DNA from: Deltaproteobacteria bacterium
Lineage (GTDB): Bacteria > Myxococcota_A > Bradymonadia > REDH01
Direction of reading: 5' to 3'
Assembly (NCBI GenBank): GCA_007693585.1
Contig: REDH01000040.1
Location: forward strand, 1 to 64,000
DNA: 64,000 bases
In this document: one piece after another, positions 46,611-55,229 of the stretch
Numbering within the stretch: the stretch's first letter is position 1
How the letters are laid out: every line of letters starts with the position of its first letter
The notes under the pieces: generated by a model
What the model was told of the DNA's origin: nothing
Database searches by the model: none
What the model saw: the letters and a program-made list of their open reading frames with translations, nothing else
Position numbers and translations under genes: made by a program

Positions 46611-48715
46611 GCGTCCTCCACGACCAGCCCCGCAGCCAGAATCGGTGAGTCGTCCTGGTAGGCCTTCATGGCGAGCCCCGTCCGTCCTGTCGCGGACGTG
46701 TGGGACCGGTGCAGAAACAGCGACAGACGTCGATGATCATCGGCCAGTTGAAGTCCCTCGGCCACGGCTGTCGCGAGCGCGGCAAGGTGCTCCGCATCGT
46801 CCCGATCCGCCCTCGGGGACGCCGCCTCGAGCAGACCCAGCACGGCGTTGCACGCGGCATCCGTCAGGGCGTCGCGATCCTCCTCCGCCAGGCTCGATGA
46901 ACCCACACGATCGAGGGCATCCCCGAGCGTCTCCACCCCCCGACCCCGCGCCCTCCGGAGTTCCGCGGGGACGGTGTCGAGCGACTGAAGCAGAACGGCG
47001 AGCGCACTCCCCGCAGGACCGTCGCGACCGGCGAGCAGGAGGCGGAGCGCAGCCCGTGTCATCAGGTCGGCGGCCTCGCATCCGGGATCGAGCCCCTTGT
47101 CCACGCGTTCGTTCATCGCTTCCACCGCCACCGAAGCCGACCCGGCCAGAACGAGCAGCACAAGCTGCGCACCGGTCAGCTGCAACGGCCGAACTCCCGC
47201 GAGACGTTCGAGGGACGCGCGCTCGTCGTCCAGGCCTTCCGGCTCGCAGTTGAGCAACAGAAGAAGGCGCGCCAGGTCGGCAGCGCCACGCCACGCCTGC
47301 CTCGCTGCAGCGAGTGCTTCCCCCGCCGCGCCGCGCTGGAGTGCCTCGAGTGCCTCGTCCGTGGACGCCTCCACCGTCGCCCCGGCCACCGCCCGCTCCT
47401 CGTGCCCGGTGACCACGCGGACGGGCGCGGACCGACGCGCTTCCTGCTGCGCCTTGCCCTTGCGACGCCTCCGGGCTCCCCCCTCGGACGAACCGCGACG
47501 AATGAGGACGCTGGGCTCGGCGCTCTGGGGCGGCGGATCGTCAGAAGCCGCGCGAGCTGGAGGACGTGCGGGACGCGGAAGTGCGTCGCCGAGCATGGAG
47601 CTCAGCATGTCCCGTCCCCCTGCCGAGCTGCTGCCCGGCGGCGTGGGCTGCGACCGTCGGCCGGACCGCTCTGCGGCAGGCTCGTCAGGCATCCCGATCC
47701 CGTCATCGGGGAGGGGGCCGGACCGCGCAAGAGACACGAACCCGTCATCCGCTCCGTGGCCGACCACCACCGGGTCGAAGTCCCCTGACTCTCCTCCCTC
47801 CTCGACATCCTCCTCCCCGTAGTCGTCGTCCTCCTCCTCTCCATAGTCGTCGTCCCCGAACTCCTCGGACGTGTCGTTCTCGTCCTCTTCATCCAGCTCC
47901 CGGACCCCTTCCAGTGCCAACCGGAGCGCCAGCCGCGCCACCTCCTCGTAGACCGGCCCGAACAGATCGCGGGTCCCGATGGGGAGCTCCCACGGCCGCG
48001 GCTCCTGCAGGCGCTGGAGCACCAGAAGCGGGTTATCCGATGCCTGCACCCGGAAGTTGAGTCCGAGTGCAGCGGACGGCGCTCGATTGAACCGATCCGC
48101 CAACAGGGGAATCACCCGGACTCCCCGGGTCGCATCGGCTTCCTGCTGGCGACGCTCCGCCCGATGGTGCCCGCCTTCCCGACCGAACCAGACGCGCTGG
48201 AATCCCCGGAGGAGCGTGTCGCGATCCGCGCCGCGGAGCTGGAACAGGAGAAAGGGATCCCGATCCAGCGCCTCCCCGAAGGCGAAGTGGACCGCGGCAA
48301 TGTGCTTGCACGGGCGGGCCTTGTCCGGACAGTTGCACTGGCCGATCAGCTCGCTGTTGCGAACGGGAAAGAGAGCGAGACCCTCCTCCCTGAACAGGTC
48401 CTCGATGTCCGACGGCATCTCCCCGTTCAGGAGCTGCGCCGGGAAACGCGCCTCCTGCGCAAGGCGTCGAATCAGCCGATCCCAGTCGGCATCGCGATTC
48501 GCCGGCACGTCGATGCTGGAGCTGTACGGCTTCGACCGGGAACCCTGAACCTTCGCGGTGATCCGGCCAGCAGTCACCGTGAGCGTCAGGACGTGACCCT
48601 TGGCGGCGTAATCCCGCCCACGGGGCAGCCGATTCTGCCAGGCCGTGCTCAGGCGCTGCAGATCCTGGATCCAGCGCCCGCCCCACCCCGCGGCTCCCGT
48701 CCGTTCCTGGCTCAT
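46607..48715 (-). CDS. SWIM zinc-finger protein, partner of SNF2 helicase
   Basis: The product has 702 residues. ATG 48715 overlaps the helicase stop (ATGA). The SWIM zinc finger is CNCPDKARPCKHIAAVHF (residues about 127-144; CxC...CxH). In bacteria SWIM proteins are typically encoded beside SNF2-family ATPases and are thought to bind DNA or protein with them. A markedly acidic stretch (about 275-325; Asp/Glu runs with GDDDYGEEEDD), a Pro/Ser/Arg-rich linker and a basic KGKAQQEARR patch follow. The C-terminal 230 residues are helical and Leu/Ala-rich, perhaps repeats. It has no membrane segments and is cytoplasmic. The downstream methyltransferase is also coupled to it. Confidence 0.88.
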   Translation of the reverse strand: MSQERTGAAGWGGRWIQDLQRLSTAWQNRLPRGRDYAAKGHVLTLTVTAGRITAKVQGSRSKPYSSSIDVPANRDADWDRLIRRLAQEARFPAQLLNGEMPSDIEDLFREEGLALFPVRNSELIGQCNCPDKARPCKHIAAVHFAFGEALDRDPFLLFQLRGADRDTLLRGFQRVWFGREGGHHRAERRQQEADATRGVRVIPLLADRFNRAPSAALGLNFRVQASDNPLLVLQRLQEPRPWELPIGTRDLFGPVYEEVARLALRLALEGVRELDEEDENDTSEEFGDDDYGEEEDDDYGEEDVEEGGESGDFDPVVVGHGADDGFVSLARSGPLPDDGIGMPDEPAAERSGRRSQPTPPGSSSAGGRDMLSSMLGDALPRPARPPARAASDDPPPQSAEPSVLIRRGSSEGGARRRRKGKAQQEARRSAPVRVVTGHEERAVAGATVEASTDEALEALQRGAAGEALAAARQAWRGAADLARLLLLLNCEPEGLDDERASLERLAGVRPLQLTGAQLVLLVLAGSASVAVEAMNERVDKGLDPGCEAADLMTRAALRLLLAGRDGPAGSALAVLLQSLDTVPAELRRARGRGVETLGDALDRVGSSSLAEEDRDALTDAACNAVLGLLEAASPRADRDDAEHLAALATAVAEGLQLADDHRRLSLFLHRSHTSATGRTGLAMKAYQDDSPILAAGLVVEDA

Positions 48716-51700
48716 GCGAGCTCCTCCTCGTCATCGACCTCGGTGGCCCGTCCCAGCGAGAACAGATCCCGCAGGGCATCATCGTCCAGCTCGGTCAACC
48801 AGGCCTCCCCATCCCCCACGACGCTGTCGGCCAGATCACGCTTGGACTCTAGAATCTCGTCGATCTTCTCCTCCACAGTCCCGGCCACAATGAACTTGTG
48901 GACCTGCACGTGTCGCGTCTGACCCACACGGAATGCACGATCCGTCGCCTGATCCTCCACGGCCGGATTCCACCACCGATCGAAGTGGAAGACATGCGTC
49001 GCACGCGTGAGGTTCAGGCCCGTCCCCCCGGCCTTGAGCGAGAGCAGCAGTGCCGGCGCCGCGTCGTCGTCCTCCTGGAAGGACCGCACGATCTCGTCCC
49101 GACCGTGAGCAGAGACCCCCCCGTGAATGAACGGCAGCTCCACCCCGAGCGTACGCCGGAAGTGCGTGTGGAGAAGGTCTCCCATCTCCTTGTATTGCGT
49201 AAAGATAAGCGCACGATCGCCCTCCGCGACCACCTCCTCCATCATCTCGGCCAGGCGAGTCAGCTTGCCCGACCGCTGGGCGAGCCGATCCGGGGCCTCC
49301 TTCAGATAGTGCGATGGATGGTTGCAGATCTGCTTGAGCGCCGTGAGAAGGGCGAGAATGTTCGCCTTGCGCTTCATCCCGCTGGCATGGCTGATCCGGT
49401 CGAGCGTATCGTCCACCGCCGCCTGATAGAGGGTGGCCTGCTCCCGGGTGAGCGTGCAGTAGATCTTCTGCTCCTGCTTCTCCGGCAGATCCTGGATCAC
49501 CGTCGGATCGGTCTTCACACGGCGCAGAATGAACGCGCCGGCAAGCCGGCGAAGTCGCTCGGCCGCACCCTGATCGCCGAACCGCTCGATCGGAACCGCA
49601 AAACGCCTGCGGAAGTCTCCCAGGCTTCCCAGAAACCCGGGGTTCGCAAACTCCAGGATGGACCAGAGCTCCGTCAGGCGGTTCTCCACCGGGGTTCCGG
49701 TCAGGGCGAACCGCCGCTCCGCGGGAAGCGACCGGATCGCCCGCGCCTGCTGCGACGCCGGATTCTTGATGTTCTGGGCCTCGTCGATGATCAGGTGGGA
49801 CCACGACTGCTTGCCCAGAAGATCGGCGTCCAGCCGGGCAATCACATACGTGGTCAGGACGATCGTCGGGCGACCCCGGCGCTGCGAGAGGCTCCGCAAC
49901 GACGCGGCACGGGACCGCCCGTGGTGTCGCACCACCCGAAGCGCGGGAGCAAACCGCCGAAGCTCCCGTTCCCAGTTGCCCAGAACCGATGTCGGGCACA
50001 CCAGGAGGGCCGGCGTGCTTCCCCAGCAGTCACGCTCGGCGTTCGCCAGCAGCAGCGCGATCACCTGAATGGTCTTTCCCAGACCCATGTCATCCGCGAG
50101 ACACACCCCGAAGCCCAGGTCCGTCAGGTTCGACAACCACGTCAGCCCTCGCTCCTGATACGGCCGCAGCTCCCCCTCGAAGCCCTCCGGTGTGGGCACG
50201 GGATCAATGTTCTCCGCGTCGCGGAGCCGATCGACCAGCGACGCAATCTCGCCGTCGGCCACCACCTCGATCTCGCCAAAGCGACCGTCTCCCTCGAACG
50301 AGCCCGAAAGGGCCGCAGCGATCGCCACGCCGCGCTCCATCGTCCCCGTCGTCGACGAGTCCCCGAAGACCCGCTCCATCTCCGCCAGCTCCCGAGGGTC
50401 CACGGCAAGCCACTGCCCCCGCCACTGCACCAGCGGCTGCTTCATCGCGGCGACCTCCCGGAACTCCTCCGGGCTCAGGTCGTGTCCGCCGAGGGCAACC
50501 TGCCACCGGAACGACGCCAGCGAGCCCATCCCCATGCGAGGCCCTTCCCCACCCGAGCCGGAAGCGCCCTCCAGCTCACCTCCCACGCGAAGCTTGAGAC
50601 GAAGACGCTGCCGTCCATCCGAACGCAGCTCGCGCGGCACCCGAACGCCGACTCCGAACTGCTGCAGAATGGGCCCGACATCCGAGATGAACGCCCACGC
50701 CTCCTCCGTGGAGAGAAGGACACCGCCGGGACGTGCCGTCTGCAGCGAGCGGGCCACGGGTCCGAAGAGCCTGCCCGTCTCCGCCAGAGACGCCAGGAGC
50801 GTCTCGTGCGGGTGCAGGAAGGAGTGCACGCCGACCTCGATGCAGGCGTCGTCGCTCGACCACACGGAAGCGGCATCCACCAGCACCCCGGGGTCGTCGT
50901 TCGCCTGAAGGAGATAGCGGAGGTACCACGCCCCGGGCGACTCCGCCGTCTCCGGCGAGGAGTCCGGCAACTCCAGCTGATACGTCACTGCGTAGGCGGA
51001 TCCCGCCATGGCCTTCGGACGCACCGGAGATGCCCAGCGCGCCACCTCGTCCGGAAGCCGGCGCTCCACCAGTCCCGCCGACTCGAACACCGGATCGGCC
51101 GCCGTCAGCGCATAGCGCCAGCGCAGCTCCCAGGCCGCCAGTTCACGGTTGTCCTTGCGGGGCTTGTCGCGGGCCGTCGAAGGCGACGCCTCCCGGCACA
51201 TCGCATCGGCCACCGAGTCCAGAAACGCCCGAACCAGCATGCCCGGTTCCCAGATCGTCGTCCGCTCGGTGACCGGCTTGCGGCGACGCCGACGGCGGTT
51301 CTTGCGACGGCGGCCTCGACGGTCCCCTTCCGCTCCTTCCTCCTGCACCAGGCAGTGTCCCGCAATCGGCATCGCCTCCTCGATCCGTCGCAACCGCTCC
51401 CGGGTATCCGCCGAGAGATTCGTGCTCGCCCAGCGCGCCAGCACCTGCTCTCGTGGCCCGCGCTCCAGCAGGGGCACGATCTGGCCCGACGCGATCAGCT
51501 CCACGGCCAGCTTCGCCGCAAGAGCCCACGCCCGGACCGAGTCGGACACCCGCCCCGCCGCGCCTTCCGACAGGTCCAGCCGCACCAGCCCTCGAACGGT
51601 CTCCACCAGCGGAAGCCGGATCGCATTGAGCTCGGCGATCTCCCAGTCCTCGTGCTTGTTTCGGGTCGGCGTGGGAATCACCAGCTCGACCTTGCCCGTC

Positions 51701-51864
51701 GGGGGACTCTTCCCTCGCCTCAGCACACCGAGGGAGGCCAGCGCCTTGCGGGCGTAGTCCACCCTGCGCGGCGGCATGCACCAGAAGTACAGTCTGCCCT
51801 GACCCGGAAGATCCGAACGAGGCACGAAGGTCGCTTGCAGTGATCGAAAGTCAGTGGCGGACAT
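48712..51864 (-). CDS. SNF2-family DNA helicase/translocase
   Basis: The product has 1,050 residues from ATG 51864; no strong ribosome site, so the start is uncertain. The N-terminal 550 residues match the SNF2-associated region that bacterial SNF2 proteins carry (DUF3670-like). The ATPase core has ADDMGLGKTIQV (Walker A), DEAQNIKN (motif II), LTGTPVENRLTELWSI (III) and ILRRVKTDP. Lobe 2 has LIFTQYKEMGDLL, LSLKAGGTGLNLTRA and DRAFRVGQ (motif VI). It probably translocates on double-stranded DNA and remodels bound proteins, with the SWIM partner. First of three overlapping genes. The gene order SNF2-SWIM-methyltransferase is the point of interest. Confidence 0.93.
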   Translation of the reverse strand: MSATDFRSLQATFVPRSDLPGQGRLYFWCMPPRRVDYARKALASLGVLRRGKSPPTGKVELVIPTPTRNKHEDWEIAELNAIRLPLVETVRGLVRLDLSEGAAGRVSDSVRAWALAAKLAVELIASGQIVPLLERGPREQVLARWASTNLSADTRERLRRIEEAMPIAGHCLVQEEGAEGDRRGRRRKNRRRRRRKPVTERTTIWEPGMLVRAFLDSVADAMCREASPSTARDKPRKDNRELAAWELRWRYALTAADPVFESAGLVERRLPDEVARWASPVRPKAMAGSAYAVTYQLELPDSSPETAESPGAWYLRYLLQANDDPGVLVDAASVWSSDDACIEVGVHSFLHPHETLLASLAETGRLFGPVARSLQTARPGGVLLSTEEAWAFISDVGPILQQFGVGVRVPRELRSDGRQRLRLKLRVGGELEGASGSGGEGPRMGMGSLASFRWQVALGGHDLSPEEFREVAAMKQPLVQWRGQWLAVDPRELAEMERVFGDSSTTGTMERGVAIAAALSGSFEGDGRFGEIEVVADGEIASLVDRLRDAENIDPVPTPEGFEGELRPYQERGLTWLSNLTDLGFGVCLADDMGLGKTIQVIALLLANAERDCWGSTPALLVCPTSVLGNWERELRRFAPALRVVRHHGRSRAASLRSLSQRRGRPTIVLTTYVIARLDADLLGKQSWSHLIIDEAQNIKNPASQQARAIRSLPAERRFALTGTPVENRLTELWSILEFANPGFLGSLGDFRRRFAVPIERFGDQGAAERLRRLAGAFILRRVKTDPTVIQDLPEKQEQKIYCTLTREQATLYQAAVDDTLDRISHASGMKRKANILALLTALKQICNHPSHYLKEAPDRLAQRSGKLTRLAEMMEEVVAEGDRALIFTQYKEMGDLLHTHFRRTLGVELPFIHGGVSAHGRDEIVRSFQEDDDAAPALLLSLKAGGTGLNLTRATHVFHFDRWWNPAVEDQATDRAFRVGQTRHVQVHKFIVAGTVEEKIDEILESKRDLADSVVGDGEAWLTELDDDALRDLFSLGRATEVDDEEELA

Positions 51865-52375
51865 GCACGGTCTGGAGCGGAGGATTCCCTCGCCGCACCC
51901 ACCGAACCGCACCCCGCGCACGAAGGCGAACCCGGTGGGCGGCAATGCGGGTCACGGCGGCAACGGCAGGCCGATGGCCCGGAGCACCGTTCGACGGTGC
52001 CCTGGAGTGGCAAGCTCTCGGAAAAGCCGTCTCTCGATGGCTGGCTCGGGCAGGATGCGACCACTGGGGCCGAACGAAGGACGAGGGCGACGCCGATCGC
52101 TCTCGACGCACACTCACGAACGAAGGTCAACGCGGACTGCGAAGCCCCGGATGGGGCCGCACGATGAACCGGAACCGCCCCCCCTTCCCCGAACCGCTGT
52201 CGCGCACCGGGGACGGGGAGTTGCGCTCACCGATGCGGGGTTAAGCCGAGCCGCAAACCGGTGTCAAGGGCCATGTCGGCAACCGCACCACGCGCGCCGC
52301 AGCCGCCGCCTCGCGTCCTCCGCCTCGCATCCCCTGCCCCACCCCGCCTCCGCGACCACGGCCGCGATCTCGAAC
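51865..52375. other. Intergenic region (511 bases) upstream of the SNF2 operon
   Basis: I see no convincing gene; the reading frames here lack signals and typical composition. It contains a minus-strand promoter candidate (52239-52267) and a perfect 7-bp hairpin GCACCGT-TCG-ACGGTGC (51984-52000). If the promoter is right, the SNF2 mRNA has an unusually long leader of about 370 bases. Confidence 0.5.
52239..52267 (-). promoter_or_regulatory. Candidate promoter of the SNF2-SWIM-methyltransferase operon
   Basis: On the minus strand a perfect -35 TTGACA (52262-52267) is followed after 17 bases by a weak TTAACC (52239-52244). The -10 match is poor, so activation by a regulator may be needed. Confidence 0.4.
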
Positions 52376-53203
52376 TCAGCCGTCCCGTCCCACCGGGCTG
52401 TCCGAGAAGATGTCGAGGTTGGGCAGCATCACGATCTCGATGCGCCGGTTGAGTCGACGCGTTTCCGCCTCCTCGTTGGAGGCCCGGGGCTGAAACTCCC
52501 CGTAGCCGGCTGCGGAGATGTTCTCCGGCGCCACCCCGGCATCGATCATCAGCCGGACCACCGCGAGTGCACGCGCGGAGGACAGCTCCCAGTTGCTGGG
52601 AAACTGGCGGGTGCTGATCGGTACGTTGTCCGTGTGACCCTCGATCTGGAACTGGCGGTCGGCGAAGGTTGCCAGTACCTCACCGACCTCCCGCAGGGTC
52701 TCGCTCCCCTCGTCTCCGAGGGTCGCCGAACCGGAACCGAACAGAATGTCCTGCGGAAGCTCGATCACGACCCGGCCCCGCGAAATGTTCACGCTCAGCT
52801 GGCCCGCCTCGATCTGACTCTGGAACGCCTCGATGAACTCGCGGTAGATGCGGTTGCGCTCCTGTTCCTCGCGCTGAATGATGCTCAGCTCCTCGAGCCG
52901 GGCCAGCAGCAGCTCCCGCTCCTCGCTGCGCTCGTCGTACAGCGCGAGCGTCTGCTCGAGACGCTCCCGAAGATCGTCCCGCTCCCGGGCAGTCATCGAC
53001 TGCAGATCCGTGCACTCCACAAGCTCCTGCCGCACTGCGTCACGCTGCCGCTCCACGTCCTCCAGCACCGACGCCTGGGCCTCGTACGCGGACTGGAGCT
53101 GCGCGAGATCATCCAGAGCATCGTTGTACTTGCCCTTGCCGACGCAGCCGGAGAGCAGGGCGAAACCCACGAGGAACACGGTCGGAACGGCGACAGACTT
53201 CAT
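52376..53203 (-). CDS. OmpA-family peptidoglycan-binding lipoprotein with coiled coil
   Basis: The product has 275 residues. ATG 53203 follows AAGGAG by 7 bases. A lipoprotein signal ends LLSGC (Cys20). Residues about 25-130 form a long coiled coil (SAYEAQASVLEDVERQ... and ERLEQTLALYDERSEER). The C-terminal 120 residues are the OmpA/MotB peptidoglycan-binding domain, seen in DILFGSGSATL, FQIEGHTDNVPIS, SSARALAVVRLM, GYGEFQP and NRRIEIVM. It probably links the outer membrane to the cell wall. It lies 106 bases after the acyl-CoA ligase gene on the same strand. Confidence 0.92.
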   Translation of the reverse strand: MKSVAVPTVFLVGFALLSGCVGKGKYNDALDDLAQLQSAYEAQASVLEDVERQRDAVRQELVECTDLQSMTARERDDLRERLEQTLALYDERSEERELLLARLEELSIIQREEQERNRIYREFIEAFQSQIEAGQLSVNISRGRVVIELPQDILFGSGSATLGDEGSETLREVGEVLATFADRQFQIEGHTDNVPISTRQFPSNWELSSARALAVVRLMIDAGVAPENISAAGYGEFQPRASNEEAETRRLNRRIEIVMLPNLDIFSDSPVGRDG

Positions 53204-53309
53204 CCGGTTACTCCTTGCGGACAATGGAACGACGCTGCGCCCCTGCGACACCGCGAAGGCGGCCGGCGACAGGAGCCATCGCCGCGGTTGCGTCCCGTGC
53301 GACCGGCTG

Positions 53310-55088
53310 TCAACCTTCGGCATACATGCCGTCGATCACCGTACGATAGCGTTCGTGCACAATCCGCCGCTTCACCTTCATCGTGGGCGTGAGCTCTCCC
53401 TCGTCGATCGAGAAGTTCTCCGGCAGGACCCGGAACGCCTTCACCTGTTCGACCCGCGCGAACTTCCGGTTGACCCGATCGACCTCGCCCTGCAACCACC
53501 CCAGGAACGCTTCGCTCGTGTGCAGCGCGTCCGCGGATGTCCCGTGCACCTTCGCCAACCGTTCGAGGGACTCCGGATCGACCGTCAGGAGGGCCGAGAG
53601 GAACTTGCGTTCGTCGCCGATCACGACCGCCTCGTTGATCCCGTCGATCTGCTTGAGCTCCGCCTCGATGTTCTTCGGCGCAATGTTCTTTCCGCCCGCC
53701 GTGATGATGATCTCCTTCTTCCGCCCGGTGATGGAGAGGAAGCCCTCGTCGTCGAGCTTGCCAAGGTCGCCCGAGTGCAACCATCCGTCGACGAGTGTCT
53801 CCGCGGTCGCCTCCGGGTTCCGGAAGTAGCCGAGGAAGACGTTCGGGCCGCGGTAGCAGATCTCGCCGTCCTCCGCGATCCGGACTTCGCCGCCGGGGAA
53901 CACCTCGCCCACCGTACCGAAACGCGTGTTTCCGGGCCGGTTGAAGCTCGTGGGGCCGCACCCCTCCGACTGGCCGTAGACCTCGTGGATGATGACGTCG
54001 AGGCCCGTGAAGAACTCCAGAATGTGCGGGGCGATGGGCGCCGCACCCGACACCCCCGCCCGCAGCTGCGAGAAGCCGATCGCCGCCTTCACCTTCCGGA
54101 AGATCAGCCTGTCCGCCAGACGGTACTTCAAGGCCAGAAGACCCTCCGGCTCCTTCCCCCGCGCACGCAGTGCGTTGACCTCCCGGCCCGTGGCGATGGC
54201 GAAGTCCGCCAGCGACTTCTTCAGCCCCGTCGCCGCACCGAGCTTCTCGTTGATGCCTGCATAGAGCTTCTCCCAGACCCGTGGCACACCGAAGAAGACC
54301 TTCGGGTGCACCTCGGTGAGGTTGTCCCGAAGCCGCTCGATGGACTCCGCGAAGTACACCGGGTAGCCGGCGGTGATCGGGCCATGGATCGTGAAGACCT
54401 GCTCGGCGATGTGGCTGAGCGGCAGATAGCTCAGCGTGCTCCATGTCGCGTCGATGTGGAGCATGTCGATCGCGGTCCGCGAGGTCCAGGCCAGGTTGTG
54501 GTGCGAGAGCATCACCCCTTTCGGGGGCCCCGTCGTCCCGCTGGTGTAGATCAGCGTGGCCAGCGCCTCCGGCTCCAGCCCTTCCAGTCGCTCGTCGACC
54601 GCTTCCACCGGCGTCCGAGCACCCGCCTCCATGAACTCCTCCCACGTCATCACCATGGGATCGTCGACCCGCACCCCGCGCATCATCACCACATGGCGCA
54701 GCTTCGGCAGCCGGTCCCGGACCGCCTCCACCTTCGCCCACTGCGACTCGTCCTCCAGCAGCAGGAACGGGGACTCTGCATGATCGACGATGTACTGCAC
54801 CTCGTCCGGTGAATTCGTCGTGTAGATCCCGGCGGGCGCGCCGCCGGCCGCCATCGCCGCCAGATCGAAGACGGTCCACTCCGGACGGTTGAACCCGAGA
54901 ATGCACACCGTCTGACCTGCCTCGAAGCCGAGCGCGATGAGCGAACGGGCCGCACCCCTGACCTGCTCGGCATAGTCTCTCCAGCTCGTGGCCTGCCACT
55001 GCCCCGCCACCCGCTCGTAGTACGCAGGAGCCGTGGGCCGGCGGTCAGCCTGCTCGAACAGTCGAAGCGGAATCGTGTCCTGGGCCAT
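53310..55088 (-). CDS. Long-chain fatty acid--CoA ligase (AMP-forming)
   Basis: The product has 592 residues. ATG 55088 has AAGGAGG 6 bases upstream. The enzyme activates fatty acids with ATP and CoA through an acyl-AMP intermediate. Visible motifs are the P-loop YTSGTTGPPKGVM, YGQSEGCGPTSFNRPG, SGDLGKLDDEG and GRKKEIIITAGGKNIAPKNIE, whose lysine region completes the active site. The length and long N-terminal part fit the FadD15/FAA1-type long-chain group. It follows genes for a FadL-type porin and a lipoprotein on the same strand, consistent with import and activation of exogenous fatty acids. Confidence 0.93.
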   Translation of the reverse strand: MAQDTIPLRLFEQADRRPTAPAYYERVAGQWQATSWRDYAEQVRGAARSLIALGFEAGQTVCILGFNRPEWTVFDLAAMAAGGAPAGIYTTNSPDEVQYIVDHAESPFLLLEDESQWAKVEAVRDRLPKLRHVVMMRGVRVDDPMVMTWEEFMEAGARTPVEAVDERLEGLEPEALATLIYTSGTTGPPKGVMLSHHNLAWTSRTAIDMLHIDATWSTLSYLPLSHIAEQVFTIHGPITAGYPVYFAESIERLRDNLTEVHPKVFFGVPRVWEKLYAGINEKLGAATGLKKSLADFAIATGREVNALRARGKEPEGLLALKYRLADRLIFRKVKAAIGFSQLRAGVSGAAPIAPHILEFFTGLDVIIHEVYGQSEGCGPTSFNRPGNTRFGTVGEVFPGGEVRIAEDGEICYRGPNVFLGYFRNPEATAETLVDGWLHSGDLGKLDDEGFLSITGRKKEIIITAGGKNIAPKNIEAELKQIDGINEAVVIGDERKFLSALLTVDPESLERLAKVHGTSADALHTSEAFLGWLQGEVDRVNRKFARVEQVKAFRVLPENFSIDEGELTPTMKVKRRIVHERYRTVIDGMYAEG

Positions 55089-55229
55089 GACGAGCCTCCT
55101 TGCCGTAGGGGTGGGTTTGCGAAAACCTTTCGCCCAGGCGTCGTACGCCCGCCGAATCGCGGGCGTCAACCCGGGCGCGCGGCGCGATGTGTCACTCCCC
55201 CGGGGAAACCCACCGCCTCGGCAGCGGAC

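Noticed and set aside
51720-52244. Small ORFs in the region upstream of the SNF2 gene (both strands)
   Set aside because: Arg/Pro/Ser-rich or Cys-scattered translations with no ribosome sites and no signal peptides; they look like GC-driven noise.
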